A stretch of DNA of 64,000 bases from Neotamlana laminarinivorans (GTDB taxonomy: Bacteria; Bacteroidota; Bacteroidia; Flavobacteriales; Flavobacteriaceae). The notes beneath the pieces are model-generated. The model made no database searches and was not told the DNA's origin. It saw only the letters and a program-made list of their open reading frames with translations. Made by a program: the position numbers and the translations under genes. This document shows, piece after piece, positions 53,009 through 61,693 of the stretch. The first letter of the stretch is position 1. Every line of letters begins with the position of its first letter. The stretch spans positions 496,001 through 560,000 of the forward strand of contig NZ_JAJAPW010000002.1 in NCBI RefSeq assembly GCF_020523925.1, read 5' to 3'.

Positions 53009-53185
53009 ATGGGAAAGAAGAAGAAAGAAAAAAAACAGCAAAAAAAAGCGCTTAAAACTTTACATGAAGCAGGCATAATTAATGCCAAAAAAGTAAAGAG
53101 CAAATGTTGTGAAAAATATAAAAAAGGTGAAAAAAAGCGCTGTGGTAAATGCCCATGTTTCGATTTGCTTAAAAAAGTAGCCTAA
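53009..53185 (+). CDS. 58-residue basic protein with Cys cluster
   Basis: Begins MGKKKKEKKQQKKALKTL, has a Lys-rich helix and ends with six cysteines arranged CC, C and C..C.C (SKCCEKYKKGEKKRCGKCPCFDLL). The cysteines probably bind a metal, and the basic half could contact RNA or DNA. Similar small proteins occur in related Flavobacteriaceae; no function is known. It has its own promoter and is convergent with the NTF2-like lipoprotein gene. Confidence 0.72.
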   Translation: MGKKKKEKKQQKKALKTLHEAGIINAKKVKSKCCEKYKKGEKKRCGKCPCFDLLKKVA

Positions 53186-53186
53186 A

Positions 53187-53654
53187 CTATCTTTTATTTA
53201 CTCGCGTTGAGTGCATCAATTCTAATTTCCAAACGCTATCTTGTTTTACAGCTACAACGCTTTCTAACCATTGCATTTTTCTTGTTAAAGTATCTTTTTT
53301 AAAAGTAGCATAATTGTGATAAGCCATCCAAATACGGTTGTCTTCCTTTTTAGCTTTAAAAAAATCAAAACTATTAATTCGTGTTACACCATTATCTCTA
53401 ATTTTGGCACGTTTACACCAATTGGCAATAGTATCGTTTGTCCAAACTTCTCCATGTTCTAGAAGAATAAAATCATTGGTATGATATTTACTCAGTAAAT
53501 CTTCATTTTTATTACTCCAAATATCATCAAAAACACCTTGAACAATTTGTTCTACAGCTTTAAAATCTACTGAATCATCAACAGGATTTTCAGTTACTTT
53601 ATTACAGTTAAAAAGTAAAATACTGCCAATAAAGGCTATTATAAAATTTTTCAT
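53187..53654 (-). CDS. SnoaL/NTF2-like lipoprotein
   Basis: A 155-residue lipoprotein with lipobox LLFNC (Cys17) and a single NTF2-like (SnoaL/DUF4440) domain: an initial helix (AVEQIVQGVFDDIW), FILLEHGEVWTN, and the final strands MQWLESVVAVKQDSVWKLELMHSTR. The domain is used in both enzymes and binding proteins, and no active site can be named. Confidence 0.75.
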   Translation of the reverse strand: MKNFIIAFIGSILLFNCNKVTENPVDDSVDFKAVEQIVQGVFDDIWSNKNEDLLSKYHTNDFILLEHGEVWTNDTIANWCKRAKIRDNGVTRINSFDFFKAKKEDNRIWMAYHNYATFKKDTLTRKMQWLESVVAVKQDSVWKLELMHSTRVNKR

Positions 53655-53719
53655 GGTTGTTTGTTTTTTTACAGATTCAACTCAAATCTATATCTTATTT
53701 TAGCAAAAAAATAAATGTA

Positions 53720-55846
53720 ATGCCATCATTATTAAAATATATTACCTCAAATATACAATTACCAGAGCAGTCGGTACAAAACACTATAAATTTATTAAAC
53801 AATGCCTGCACTATTCCTTTTATTTCGCGATATCGTAAAGAAGTTACCGGAAATTTAGATGAGGTACAAATTGGTGATATTGTAAAATATAAAGAACAAT
53901 TTGAAGCTCTAGAAAAACGAAAATCTGCCATTTTAAAAGCCTTAGAAGAACAAGGTGTTTTAACTTCAGATTTAGAACAGAAAATAACGTTAACATTAGA
54001 TTTAACGACGCTTGAAGATTTATACTTGCCTTATAAAAAAAGCAGAAAAACAAAAGCAGAAAAAGCACGACAGTTAGGTTTAGAGCCTTTAGCCAAAATA
54101 ATAATGAGCCAGAATGCAAGAGATGTAGAATCGGTGGCATTTCGTTATGTAAAAGGAGACGTTAATTCGGTTGAAGATGCTTTAGAAGGTGCGCGCCACA
54201 TAATTGCTGAATGGATAAACGAGCGCAGCGATATTCGTAATAACATCCGATATCAATTAGAGCGTTTTGCTATTATTTCAACAAAGGTTGTAAAAACAAA
54301 AGAAAACGAAGAAGATGCCCAAAAATTTAAAGATTATTTTAATTGGGAAGAATCGCTAAGCAGAATTCCGTCGCACCGTTTACTCGCCATTCTTAGAGCA
54401 GAAAAGGAAGGTTTTATTCGTGTAAAAATTGAAATTGATGATGACAGAGCGTTAAATAAAATTGAACAACGTATTATAAAATCGAATAACGACTGCGCCG
54501 AACAAATAGAAATAGCCATAAAAGATGCTTATAAACGTTTGTTGTTACCATCGTTAAGTAACGAAGCGTTGCAACAAGCTAAACAAAAGGCGGATGAAGC
54601 AGCGATTACAGTATTTGCCAAAAACTTAAAGCAATTATTATTAGGTTCGCCGTTAGGAGAAAAGCGTGTTTTAGCAATCGATCCAGGATTTCGTACAGGT
54701 TGTAAAATTGTGTGTTTAGATGCGCAAGGGCAATTAAAACACAACGAAACCATTTATCCGCATCCGCCAAAAAATGATAGCACAGGTGCTATTAAAAAAA
54801 TTAGCACGTTAGCTGAAGCTTATAAAATTGAAGCTATAGCTGTTGGAAACGGAACAGCCTCACGCGAAACCGAAGCTCTAGTGCGTAAAATTAGGTTTAA
54901 AAACGAAATGCAAGTATTTGTGGTTAGCGAAGCAGGAGCAAGTATTTATTCGGCATCAAAAATTGCGCGCGACGAATTCCCGAATTACGATGTTACCGTG
55001 CGCGGAAGCGTTTCTATTGGACGGCGCTTACAAGATCCGTTGGCAGAATTGGTTAAAATTGATGCTAAAAGTATTGGTGTTGGACAATATCAACACGATG
55101 TAGATCAAACTAAATTAAAAAGCGAACTTGATACCGTTGTAGAGCATTGTGTTAATGCTGTTGGCGTAAACTTAAATACAGCTAGTAAAAGTTTGTTAAG
55201 TTATGTGTCGGGCATTGGACCAAAACTTGCCGAAAATATTGTGAGTTATCGCGACGAGAACGGAGCATTTAAGTCGCGTACCGATTTAAAAAGTGTACCA
55301 CGCCTTGGCGGAAAGGCTTTCGAGCAAGGTTCGGCCTTTCTTAGAATTAAAGACGCTAAAAATCCGTTAGACGATTCTGCAGTACACCCAGAAAGTTATC
55401 ATATTGTAAAAACCATTGCTAAAAACGAAGGCAAAACCGTGAGCGAACTTATTGGTAATGCTTCGGTTTTAAAAAGTATAAATTTAAAACAGTATGTTTC
55501 AGATAAAGTGGGATTGCCAACGCTTCAAGATATTGTAAAAGAATTAGAAAAACCTGGATTAGATATTCGCGAGCAAGCTAAGGTTTTTACTTTCAATCAA
55601 AACATAAAAACCATAACCGATGTGCAAGAAGGGCAACTATTACCGGGAATTGTAAATAATGTTACCAATTTTGGTGCTTTTGTAGATATTGGTATTAAGG
55701 AAAGCGGCTTAATTCATATTTCAAATTTATCCGATGGTTTTGTAAGCGATGTAAACGAGCACGTTAGTTTGCATCAGCAAGTTATTGTTAAGGTTTTAGA
55801 AGTAGATCTTCCGCGAAAGCGTATTCAATTAAAATTACATAAATAG
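53720..55846 (+). CDS. tex: Tex-family S1 RNA-binding transcription accessory protein
   Basis: A 708-residue protein: Tex N-terminal helical domain (PFISRYRKEVTGNLDEVQI), YqgF-like RNase-H-fold domain (VLAIDPGFRTGCKIVCLD), HhH module (NTASKSLLSYVSGIGPKLAENIVSYR) and a C-terminal S1 domain (GQLLPGIVNNVTNFGAFVDIGIKESGLIHIS). It binds nucleic acids and affects transcription in several bacteria. The start at 53720 (MPSLLKYIT) matches the family; an ATG 21 codons upstream is rejected. Confidence 0.93.
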   Translation: MPSLLKYITSNIQLPEQSVQNTINLLNNACTIPFISRYRKEVTGNLDEVQIGDIVKYKEQFEALEKRKSAILKALEEQGVLTSDLEQKITLTLDLTTLEDLYLPYKKSRKTKAEKARQLGLEPLAKIIMSQNARDVESVAFRYVKGDVNSVEDALEGARHIIAEWINERSDIRNNIRYQLERFAIISTKVVKTKENEEDAQKFKDYFNWEESLSRIPSHRLLAILRAEKEGFIRVKIEIDDDRALNKIEQRIIKSNNDCAEQIEIAIKDAYKRLLLPSLSNEALQQAKQKADEAAITVFAKNLKQLLLGSPLGEKRVLAIDPGFRTGCKIVCLDAQGQLKHNETIYPHPPKNDSTGAIKKISTLAEAYKIEAIAVGNGTASRETEALVRKIRFKNEMQVFVVSEAGASIYSASKIARDEFPNYDVTVRGSVSIGRRLQDPLAELVKIDAKSIGVGQYQHDVDQTKLKSELDTVVEHCVNAVGVNLNTASKSLLSYVSGIGPKLAENIVSYRDENGAFKSRTDLKSVPRLGGKAFEQGSAFLRIKDAKNPLDDSAVHPESYHIVKTIAKNEGKTVSELIGNASVLKSINLKQYVSDKVGLPTLQDIVKELEKPGLDIREQAKVFTFNQNIKTITDVQEGQLLPGIVNNVTNFGAFVDIGIKESGLIHISNLSDGFVSDVNEHVSLHQQVIVKVLEVDLPRKRIQLKLHK

Positions 55847-55956
55847 GAGTTGTATAAGTGTGGTATACATTGTCGCTTCCAGCAAAATTCAGCAAAAAAA
55901 TTGTGTCAAGAAGTAAATAAATGTAATGTTTTGTTAAGTTTTTAGACTTAAAACAC

Positions 55957-56799
55957 ATGATGCACGCTTTTACAGAGTTTACCACAAATGCCGTACTTAA
56001 AATAAGTAACGAGTCTATATTACAAAACTATGTTTCGGCAAAACCCTTAGATGTTTTTGCCTTTATTTGTACAAATACTACAGCGGCCCAAGTTGTTATC
56101 GATAATATTCCAGTAACCATAAATCCACATAGTATTTTAGCGCTTACAAATGTGCAATATTTTCAATTTGTATCTGGTCAAAATTTAAGAGTGTACTTTT
56201 TTAACAGAGAATTTTATTGCATAAAAGACCACGATAAAGAGGTGGGTTGCGCCGGTGTTTTATTTTATGGCAACGAGCAAAATCCATTAATAACCTTAAG
56301 CAAAACCGAACAAACTAAGTTTAATGTGCTGCACGATATTTTTATAGACGAGCTTGAAACTAAAGATAATATTCAAGCCGAAATGTTGCGTATGCTCATG
56401 GCCAGATTTATTATAAAAACAACACGTTTGTTAAAAGATAAAAATAACGCAAGCGCGCAACAACAAAATACAAAAAACGAATTGTTAAGGCAGTTTAATG
56501 TACTTGTCGAGATGCATTTTAGAGAGCAGCACAGTGTACAGTTTTATGCCGATACCTTGTTTAAATCTGCAAAAACCTTATCGAATTCCTTTTCAAAATT
56601 TAATACAAGTCCGTTAAAAATAATTCACGAACGTATTATTTTAGAAGCCAAACGTTTGTTAATGTACACTAACAAAACGGCAAAAGAAATTGCCTTCGAG
56701 TTAGGCTTCGACGATGCTTCACATTTAAGCCGTTTATTTAAAAAACACACCAATTTATCGCCTTCAGAATTTAAAAAACAGTTGGAAATTACCAATTAG
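55957..56799 (+). CDS. AraC-family regulator upstream of the cupredoxin-like gene
   Basis: A 280-residue regulator with an N-terminal domain of unclear type (about 1-170; a Cys-containing FYCIKDHDKEVGCAGV segment at 85-102 could be redox- or metal-sensitive) and an HTH pair QFYADTLFKSAKTLSNSFSKF and AKEIAFELGFDDASHLSRLFKKHTNLSPSEFKK. Start may be the first or second of two consecutive ATGs. The likely targets are the two small genes downstream, which share an operator-like sequence. Confidence 0.86.
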   Translation: MMHAFTEFTTNAVLKISNESILQNYVSAKPLDVFAFICTNTTAAQVVIDNIPVTINPHSILALTNVQYFQFVSGQNLRVYFFNREFYCIKDHDKEVGCAGVLFYGNEQNPLITLSKTEQTKFNVLHDIFIDELETKDNIQAEMLRMLMARFIIKTTRLLKDKNNASAQQQNTKNELLRQFNVLVEMHFREQHSVQFYADTLFKSAKTLSNSFSKFNTSPLKIIHERIILEAKRLLMYTNKTAKEIAFELGFDDASHLSRLFKKHTNLSPSEFKKQLEITN

Positions 56800-56864
56800 G
56801 GAAAAATTGACACGCGTTAAGGTGTTTCGTCTATGGTAATGTGCGTGCTTTTAAATCATCTTTG
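56799..56864 (+). promoter_or_regulatory. Operator-like site and promoter before the 55-residue ORF
   Basis: GGAAAAATTGACA at 56800-56812, AAGG and ATGGTAA elements next to it, and a -7-like CATCTTTG at 56857-56864. The 44-nt distance between GACA and the -7 box is identical to that before the gene at 57171. Confidence 0.55.
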
Positions 56865-56890
56865 TACTGTAATTATAAAACAACAAAGTC

Positions 56891-57058
56891 ATGAATTTAA
56901 AACACATATCACTTTTCAATTTAATTGAAATTTTTAGAGGAAAAAAGCAAGTAGCCTTAAATACCATAACTCCAAAAACACACTGCGAGCAAAAGCATAT
57001 TCACGATTTTTATTGCGATGCCGAAAAGCCGTATATAAGCCCTGAATCTTTTAGATAA
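56891..57058 (+). CDS. 55-residue peptide with His/Cys motif
   Basis: Starts MNLKHISLFNLIEIFRGKKQ and has THCEQKHIHDFYC (His31, Cys32, His36, His38, Cys42), which could bind Cu, Zn or Fe. The predicted promoter ends about 27 nt upstream. It lies between an AraC regulator and a cupredoxin-like secreted protein and shares their regulatory sequence. No signal peptide, so a cytoplasmic sensor or buffer is possible. No family is recognised. Confidence 0.55.
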   Translation: MNLKHISLFNLIEIFRGKKQVALNTITPKTHCEQKHIHDFYCDAEKPYISPESFR

Positions 57059-57069
57059 AATTCATAAAA

Positions 57070-57134
57070 GGAAAAATTGACAATAATAAAGGCTTTTTTT
57101 ACATGGTAAGCCTTTAGTTAAAGTCTCAAATTTG
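57070..57134 (+). promoter_or_regulatory. Operator-like site and promoter before the cupredoxin-like gene
   Basis: GGAAAAATTGACA at 57070-57082, AAGG and ATGGTAA at the same offsets as in the site at 56799, and -7-like CAAATTTG at 57127-57134. The leader to the ATG at 57171 is about 30 nt. Confidence 0.55.
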
Positions 57135-57170
57135 CAACAGTAAAAAACAACCATTTAAATTATAAAAATT

Positions 57171-57539
57171 ATGAAAAAAGTATTAGCAATTTTAGTATTT
57201 GTTTTAGCATTTACATTTAATGCCCAAGCACAAGAAGTAAAAACCATTGCTTTAGAGCAAACAAAAGGTGAGTTTACACAAAAATCTATAACAGTAAGCG
57301 AAGGTACTTATGTATTTGCAGTAGCAAACAATAATGTAGGTAAAGATGTAGGTTTAGTTTTAGTTAAAAAAGGAGCCGATGCAAGCAAACCAGAAAACCA
57401 CATTCAAACGGCATATGTAACAAAAGCAGTTGCCACTGGTAAGGTTGAAAACTCAAAACCGACTACATTAGCAAAAGGCGAATATTTATATTTCTGTCCA
57501 TTAAACCCAACACCACAATATACATTAACAGTGCAATAA
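57171..57539 (+). CDS. Small periplasmic cupredoxin-like protein
   Basis: A 122-residue exported protein with signal peptide (about 1-20, ending AQA). The mature part is a Greek-key barrel of cupredoxin type: ITVSEGTYVFAVANNNVGKDVGLVLVKKG and, at the end, GEYLYFCPLNPTPQYTLTVQ. The usual copper ligands (His in the NxxH region, His and Met after the Cys) are not seen; only the Cys remains, so a type 1 copper site is unlikely in the standard form. It is probably the main target of the AraC regulator at 55957. Confidence 0.72.
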   Translation: MKKVLAILVFVLAFTFNAQAQEVKTIALEQTKGEFTQKSITVSEGTYVFAVANNNVGKDVGLVLVKKGADASKPENHIQTAYVTKAVATGKVENSKPTTLAKGEYLYFCPLNPTPQYTLTVQ

Positions 57540-57561
57540 GAATAAAGGGATTAATTCTTAT

Positions 57562-57598
57562 AAAAAAAGCGAGTTCTTAATATTAAGAACTCGCTTTT
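57562..57598. terminator. Bidirectional terminator
   Basis: AAAAGCGAGTTCTTAAT and ATTAAGAACTCGCTTTT form a 17-bp perfect palindrome between the convergent cupredoxin-like and TerB genes. Confidence 0.9.
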
Positions 57599-57622
57599 CT
57601 GTTTTAACAAATAACTTTAAAG

Positions 57623-58054
57623 CTATTTATTCATATTTTTCATTTCGTCAATAAAAGTATCTAAATCAACACCAGCAGTAACCAGGGTTAAAGCTTTATC
57701 AACAATATATTTAACGTTTTCTGGGTGAAACCCTAAACCAACACCAATTTTTTTAAGTAAATTTTGTTCATCCTCATCCTTAATGGTATCAACATGCACC
57801 ATTCTAGACAAGTCATACAAGCGCTCAAGGCGTAAATCGTAAGAATGTGGTGCATTAATTGGGTGTTTTTTGTAGTTTTTTAAAATAGTTTCATAATCTA
57901 CCTCACTAATATCTAAGTTACGAGCTAGCCTATCTAAAAACGCTTTTTCTTCTTGGGTAATAATACCATCATCCATAGCAACACGAACAATAGCAGCGAA
58001 ATGGTCTTCATTACGCTTTTTAAAACCACTATCAAATAAATCTGAAAACGACAT
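57623..58054 (-). CDS. TerB-like helical protein
   Basis: A 143-residue cytoplasmic protein made of a single TerB-type domain (VAMDDGIITQEEKAFLDRLARNL; VDTIKDEDEQNLLKKIGVGLGF). It shares this fold with the middle part of the DnaJ protein at 45858 but has no J domain. TerB proteins often bind metals through acidic residues. The start MSFSDLF at 58054 is preferred over a second ATG 3 codons upstream. Function unknown. Confidence 0.8.
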   Translation of the reverse strand: MSFSDLFDSGFKKRNEDHFAAIVRVAMDDGIITQEEKAFLDRLARNLDISEVDYETILKNYKKHPINAPHSYDLRLERLYDLSRMVHVDTIKDEDEQNLLKKIGVGLGFHPENVKYIVDKALTLVTAGVDLDTFIDEMKNMNK

Positions 58055-58125
58055 AATTATCAATTTTTTAAGTGTTGCAAACCTACATATTTTTTTAATA
58101 AATTAACTTAAAAATTTAAAAATTT

Positions 58126-58206
58126 GGGCGTTCCTAACGGGCGGGCTTTCACTACTCGCTGCCTCCTGCGTCGGCGAGCTTAAACAAGCCGCTCAATCCC
58201 TAACGC
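58126..58206 (+). repeat. REP-like intergenic repeat, copy 3
   Basis: Starts GGGCGTTCC and ends CTCAATCCCTAACGC. The middle, GGGCTTTCACTACTCGCT then GCGAGCTTAAACAAGCCG, is shared with copy 1. It has an internal hairpin (CGCTGCCTCCTGCGTCGGCG region). It is much richer in G+C than its surroundings. Confidence 0.75.
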
Positions 58207-58269
58207 AGGTTTAGCCCAATAAACTTTGCAATTTAATGCAGTATATTACTAAAAATAAAGTGCATACCT

Positions 58270-58277
58270 TATCTTTG
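58270..58277 (+). promoter_or_regulatory. -7 box of mfd
   Basis: TATCTTTG fits TAnnTTTG exactly, 21 nt before the GTG start at 58299. Confidence 0.6.
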
Positions 58278-58298
58278 CAACTTTAAAAACAAAATTAG

Positions 58299-61200
58299 GT
58301 GAGTAAAACCCATATCTCTCAAACCTATTTGCAGGATTTGCAAATGCATAATCTGCAAGACGCCCTATCCCAAAATCAAATAAAAACACATTTAAAGGGT
58401 CTAGTAGGTTCATCGTTATCCTTTGTTTTAGCCAACGCATTTAAACAATCAAACAAGCCATTTTTATTGGTGTTTGAAGATAAAGAGGAAGCCGCACATT
58501 ACCTTAACGATTTCGAGCAACTTTGCGATAAAACCAATGTGCTTTTTTATCCAGGTAGTTACCGCAGACCCTACGAAATAGAAGAAACCGATAATGCTAA
58601 TGTATTACTACGTGCCGAGGTTTTAAATCGTATAAACTCGCAAAAAAAACCAGCGTTAATAGTTACTTATCCCGATGCACTTTTCGAGCAAGTAGTAACC
58701 CGAAAAGAGTTAGAGCGTAACACCTTAAAAATAGCTGTAAGCGATAATATTTCTTTAGATTTTGTAAACGAAGTTCTTTTCGAGTACAAATTTAAACGTG
58801 TAGATTTTGTAACCGAACCTGGCGAATTTTCAGTACGCGGTGGTATAGTAGATGTGTTTTCGTTTAGTAACGACGAGCCTTACCGTATCGAGTTTTTCGG
58901 CGATGAAGTCGATACCATTCGTACCTTCGATGTAGAAACGCAGTTATCCATAAATCAGCTAAAAAAAATCAATATTATTCCCAATGTGGCGAATAAAATG
59001 ATTGAGGAAAAACGCCAAAGTTTCTTAAAATATATTGCCCAAAAAACAGTAATTGGTATAAAAAATGCCGATTTACTATTTTCAAGAATAGACGATTTTT
59101 ACTCCAAGGCCCAAGAAGCATTTGCTGGACTTTCATCCGATATAAAACACGCTAAACCCAACGAGTTGTTTTGCGATTCTACATTACTAAAAAAGCAATT
59201 GCTCGATTTTTCAATTGTCGAGTTTGGTAACGTATCGGTTATGTTAAGCCAAATTGAAACTTCAAAAAACACACTTTTAGAGTTTAACACCACACCGCAA
59301 CCATCGTTTAATAAACAATTCAATTTATTAATTGAAGATTTAAACAGCAATCACAATAAAGGGTATACCAACTACATAGCTTGTGTAAGCGAGCAACAAG
59401 CCAAACGTTTTCACGATATTTTCGACGATTCAAACCTTGAAGTAAGTCCGTATAACACCATAATTTTATCGCTTCATCAAGGGTTTGTCGATCATCAAAA
59501 TAAAATAGTTTGCTACACCGATCATGAAATTTTTGAACGCTATCATAAATTTCACATTAAAAATGGCTACGCAAAAAAACAAGCCATAAGTTTAAAAGAG
59601 CTTACTAATTTAGAAATTGGCGATTACGTAACACACATCGATCATGGTGTTGGACGTTTTGGCGGCTTACAAAAAATTGATGTAGAAGGCAATAAGCAAG
59701 AAGCCATAAAACTGGTGTATGGCGAGCGCGATGTGTTGTATTTAAGCATTCACTCTTTACATAAAATAACCAAGTTTAATGGTAAAGATGGCAAACCGCC
59801 TAAAATTTACAAATTAGGTAGTACCGCCTGGAAAAAGCTTAAACAAAAAACTAAAGCACGAGTTAAACATGTGGCGTTTAACTTAATAAAACTTTACGCA
59901 AAACGTAAAACCGAAAAAGGATTTCAATACCAACCCGATAGTTATTTACAACACGAACTGGAAGCCTCGTTTATTTACGAAGATACACCAGACCAAAGTA
60001 GTGCAACTGCCGATATTAAAGCAGATATGGAAAGCGAGCGCCCAATGGACAGACTTGTTTGTGGAGATGTTGGTTTTGGTAAAACCGAAGTAGCTATTCG
60101 TGCTGCTTTTAAAGCTGTAGATAACGGTAAGCAAGTGGCTGTTTTGGTGCCAACAACAATTTTGGCTTATCAACATGCGCGAACGTTTAGAAAACGTTTA
60201 GAAGATTTCCCTGTAACCGTAGATTACGTAAACCGTTTTAGAACCGCCAAACAGAAACGTGAAACTTTAGAACAGCTTGAGAAAGGCGCTGTCGACATTA
60301 TTATTGGTACACACCAATTGGTAAATAAAAACGTAAAGTTTAAAGATTTAGGACTTTTAATTGTAGACGAAGAACAAAAATTTGGAGTAGCAGTAAAAGA
60401 AAAACTAAAAACCATAAAAGAAAACGTAGATGTATTAACGCTTACCGCAACACCAATACCACGAACGCTTCAGTTTAGTTTAATGGCGGCGCGCGATTTA
60501 TCGGTAATTACAACGCCACCGCCAAATCGTTATCCAATTGAAAGTCATGTTATTCGCTTTAACGAAGAAACCGTTCGCGATGCAGTAAGTTACGAGATAG
60601 AACGTGGTGGACAAATTTTCTTCATTCACAATCGTATAGAAAATATTAAAGAAGTTGCTGGCATGATTCAGCGTTTAGTTCCCGATGCAAAAGTGGCTGT
60701 TGGACATGGGCAAATGGATGGTAAAAAGCTGGAAGAGCTTATGCTTCAATTTATGGATGGCGCTTTTGATGTGTTGGTTAGTACAACTATTATTGAAAGC
60801 GGACTAGATGTGCCAAACGCCAATACCATTTTTATAAACAATGCCAATAATTTTGGGTTAAGCGATTTGCACCAAATGCGCGGTAGAGTGGGGCGAAGCA
60901 ATAAAAAAGCATTTTGTTATTTTATTACACCAGAATATTCGGCAATGACGGAAGATGCCAGAAAACGAATTACCGCCTTAGCGCAATTTACAGAACTGGG
61001 TAGCGGTTTTAATATCGCAATGAAAGATCTTGAAATTCGTGGCGCAGGCGATTTACTTGGTGGAGAACAAAGCGGATTTATAAACGAAATTGGTTTCGAT
61101 ACCTACCAAAAAATATTAAGCGAAGCTATTGATGAGCTTAAAGAAAACGAGTTTAAAGATTTGTATGATGAACCCGAAGAAAATAAGGTTTATGTAAAAG

Positions 61201-61658
61201 ATGTAACCATCGATACCGATTTCGAGCTCCTTTTTCCAGATAGTTACGTAAATAATATAGCAGAACGTTTAAGCTTATATACACAGCTTAATGAATTAAA
61301 TACTGAAGACGAACTGCTAAAATTTGAAGCTAACTTAATAGATAGATTTGGTGAATTACCAGAACAAGTGACCGATTTGTTAAACAGTGTCCAAATAAAG
61401 TGGTTAGCAACCAAAATTGGTTTCGAAAAAATAATAATGAAACAAGGCAAGCTTATAGGTTATTTTGTAAACGATCAACAAAGTAGTTTTTACCAAAGTA
61501 CTAATTTTACTAAAGTTTTACAGTTTGTACAAAAACATCCTGAAGCATGTAAAATGAAAGAAAAGCAAACCCGAAACGGTTTACGATTATTGCTTACTTT
61601 TAATAACATAAAAACGGTAAAACAAGCATTAAATGCTTTACAACCCATTGTGGCTTAA
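58299..61658 (+). CDS. mfd: Transcription-repair coupling factor Mfd
   Basis: A 1119-residue SF2 translocase that removes stalled RNA polymerase and recruits the excision repair machinery. Order: UvrB-like domain (about 25-330), RNA-polymerase-interacting CarD-like domain (IGDYVTHIDHGVGRFGGLQ), two motor domains with Walker A GDVGFGKTEVA, DEEQ box (LLIVDEEQKFG) and motif VI MRGRVGRSNKKAFCYF, and TRCF C-terminal domain. The start is GTG, supported by the -7 box 21 nt upstream. No ATG is near. Confidence 0.95.
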   Translation: MSKTHISQTYLQDLQMHNLQDALSQNQIKTHLKGLVGSSLSFVLANAFKQSNKPFLLVFEDKEEAAHYLNDFEQLCDKTNVLFYPGSYRRPYEIEETDNANVLLRAEVLNRINSQKKPALIVTYPDALFEQVVTRKELERNTLKIAVSDNISLDFVNEVLFEYKFKRVDFVTEPGEFSVRGGIVDVFSFSNDEPYRIEFFGDEVDTIRTFDVETQLSINQLKKINIIPNVANKMIEEKRQSFLKYIAQKTVIGIKNADLLFSRIDDFYSKAQEAFAGLSSDIKHAKPNELFCDSTLLKKQLLDFSIVEFGNVSVMLSQIETSKNTLLEFNTTPQPSFNKQFNLLIEDLNSNHNKGYTNYIACVSEQQAKRFHDIFDDSNLEVSPYNTIILSLHQGFVDHQNKIVCYTDHEIFERYHKFHIKNGYAKKQAISLKELTNLEIGDYVTHIDHGVGRFGGLQKIDVEGNKQEAIKLVYGERDVLYLSIHSLHKITKFNGKDGKPPKIYKLGSTAWKKLKQKTKARVKHVAFNLIKLYAKRKTEKGFQYQPDSYLQHELEASFIYEDTPDQSSATADIKADMESERPMDRLVCGDVGFGKTEVAIRAAFKAVDNGKQVAVLVPTTILAYQHARTFRKRLEDFPVTVDYVNRFRTAKQKRETLEQLEKGAVDIIIGTHQLVNKNVKFKDLGLLIVDEEQKFGVAVKEKLKTIKENVDVLTLTATPIPRTLQFSLMAARDLSVITTPPPNRYPIESHVIRFNEETVRDAVSYEIERGGQIFFIHNRIENIKEVAGMIQRLVPDAKVAVGHGQMDGKKLEELMLQFMDGAFDVLVSTTIIESGLDVPNANTIFINNANNFGLSDLHQMRGRVGRSNKKAFCYFITPEYSAMTEDARKRITALAQFTELGSGFNIAMKDLEIRGAGDLLGGEQSGFINEIGFDTYQKILSEAIDELKENEFKDLYDEPEENKVYVKDVTIDTDFELLFPDSYVNNIAERLSLYTQLNELNTEDELLKFEANLIDRFGELPEQVTDLLNSVQIKWLATKIGFEKIIMKQGKLIGYFVNDQQSSFYQSTNFTKVLQFVQKHPEACKMKEKQTRNGLRLLLTFNNIKTVKQALNALQPIVA

Positions 61659-61693
61659 TAATTGAAATAAATTTTAAAAACAGATTAACTTAA

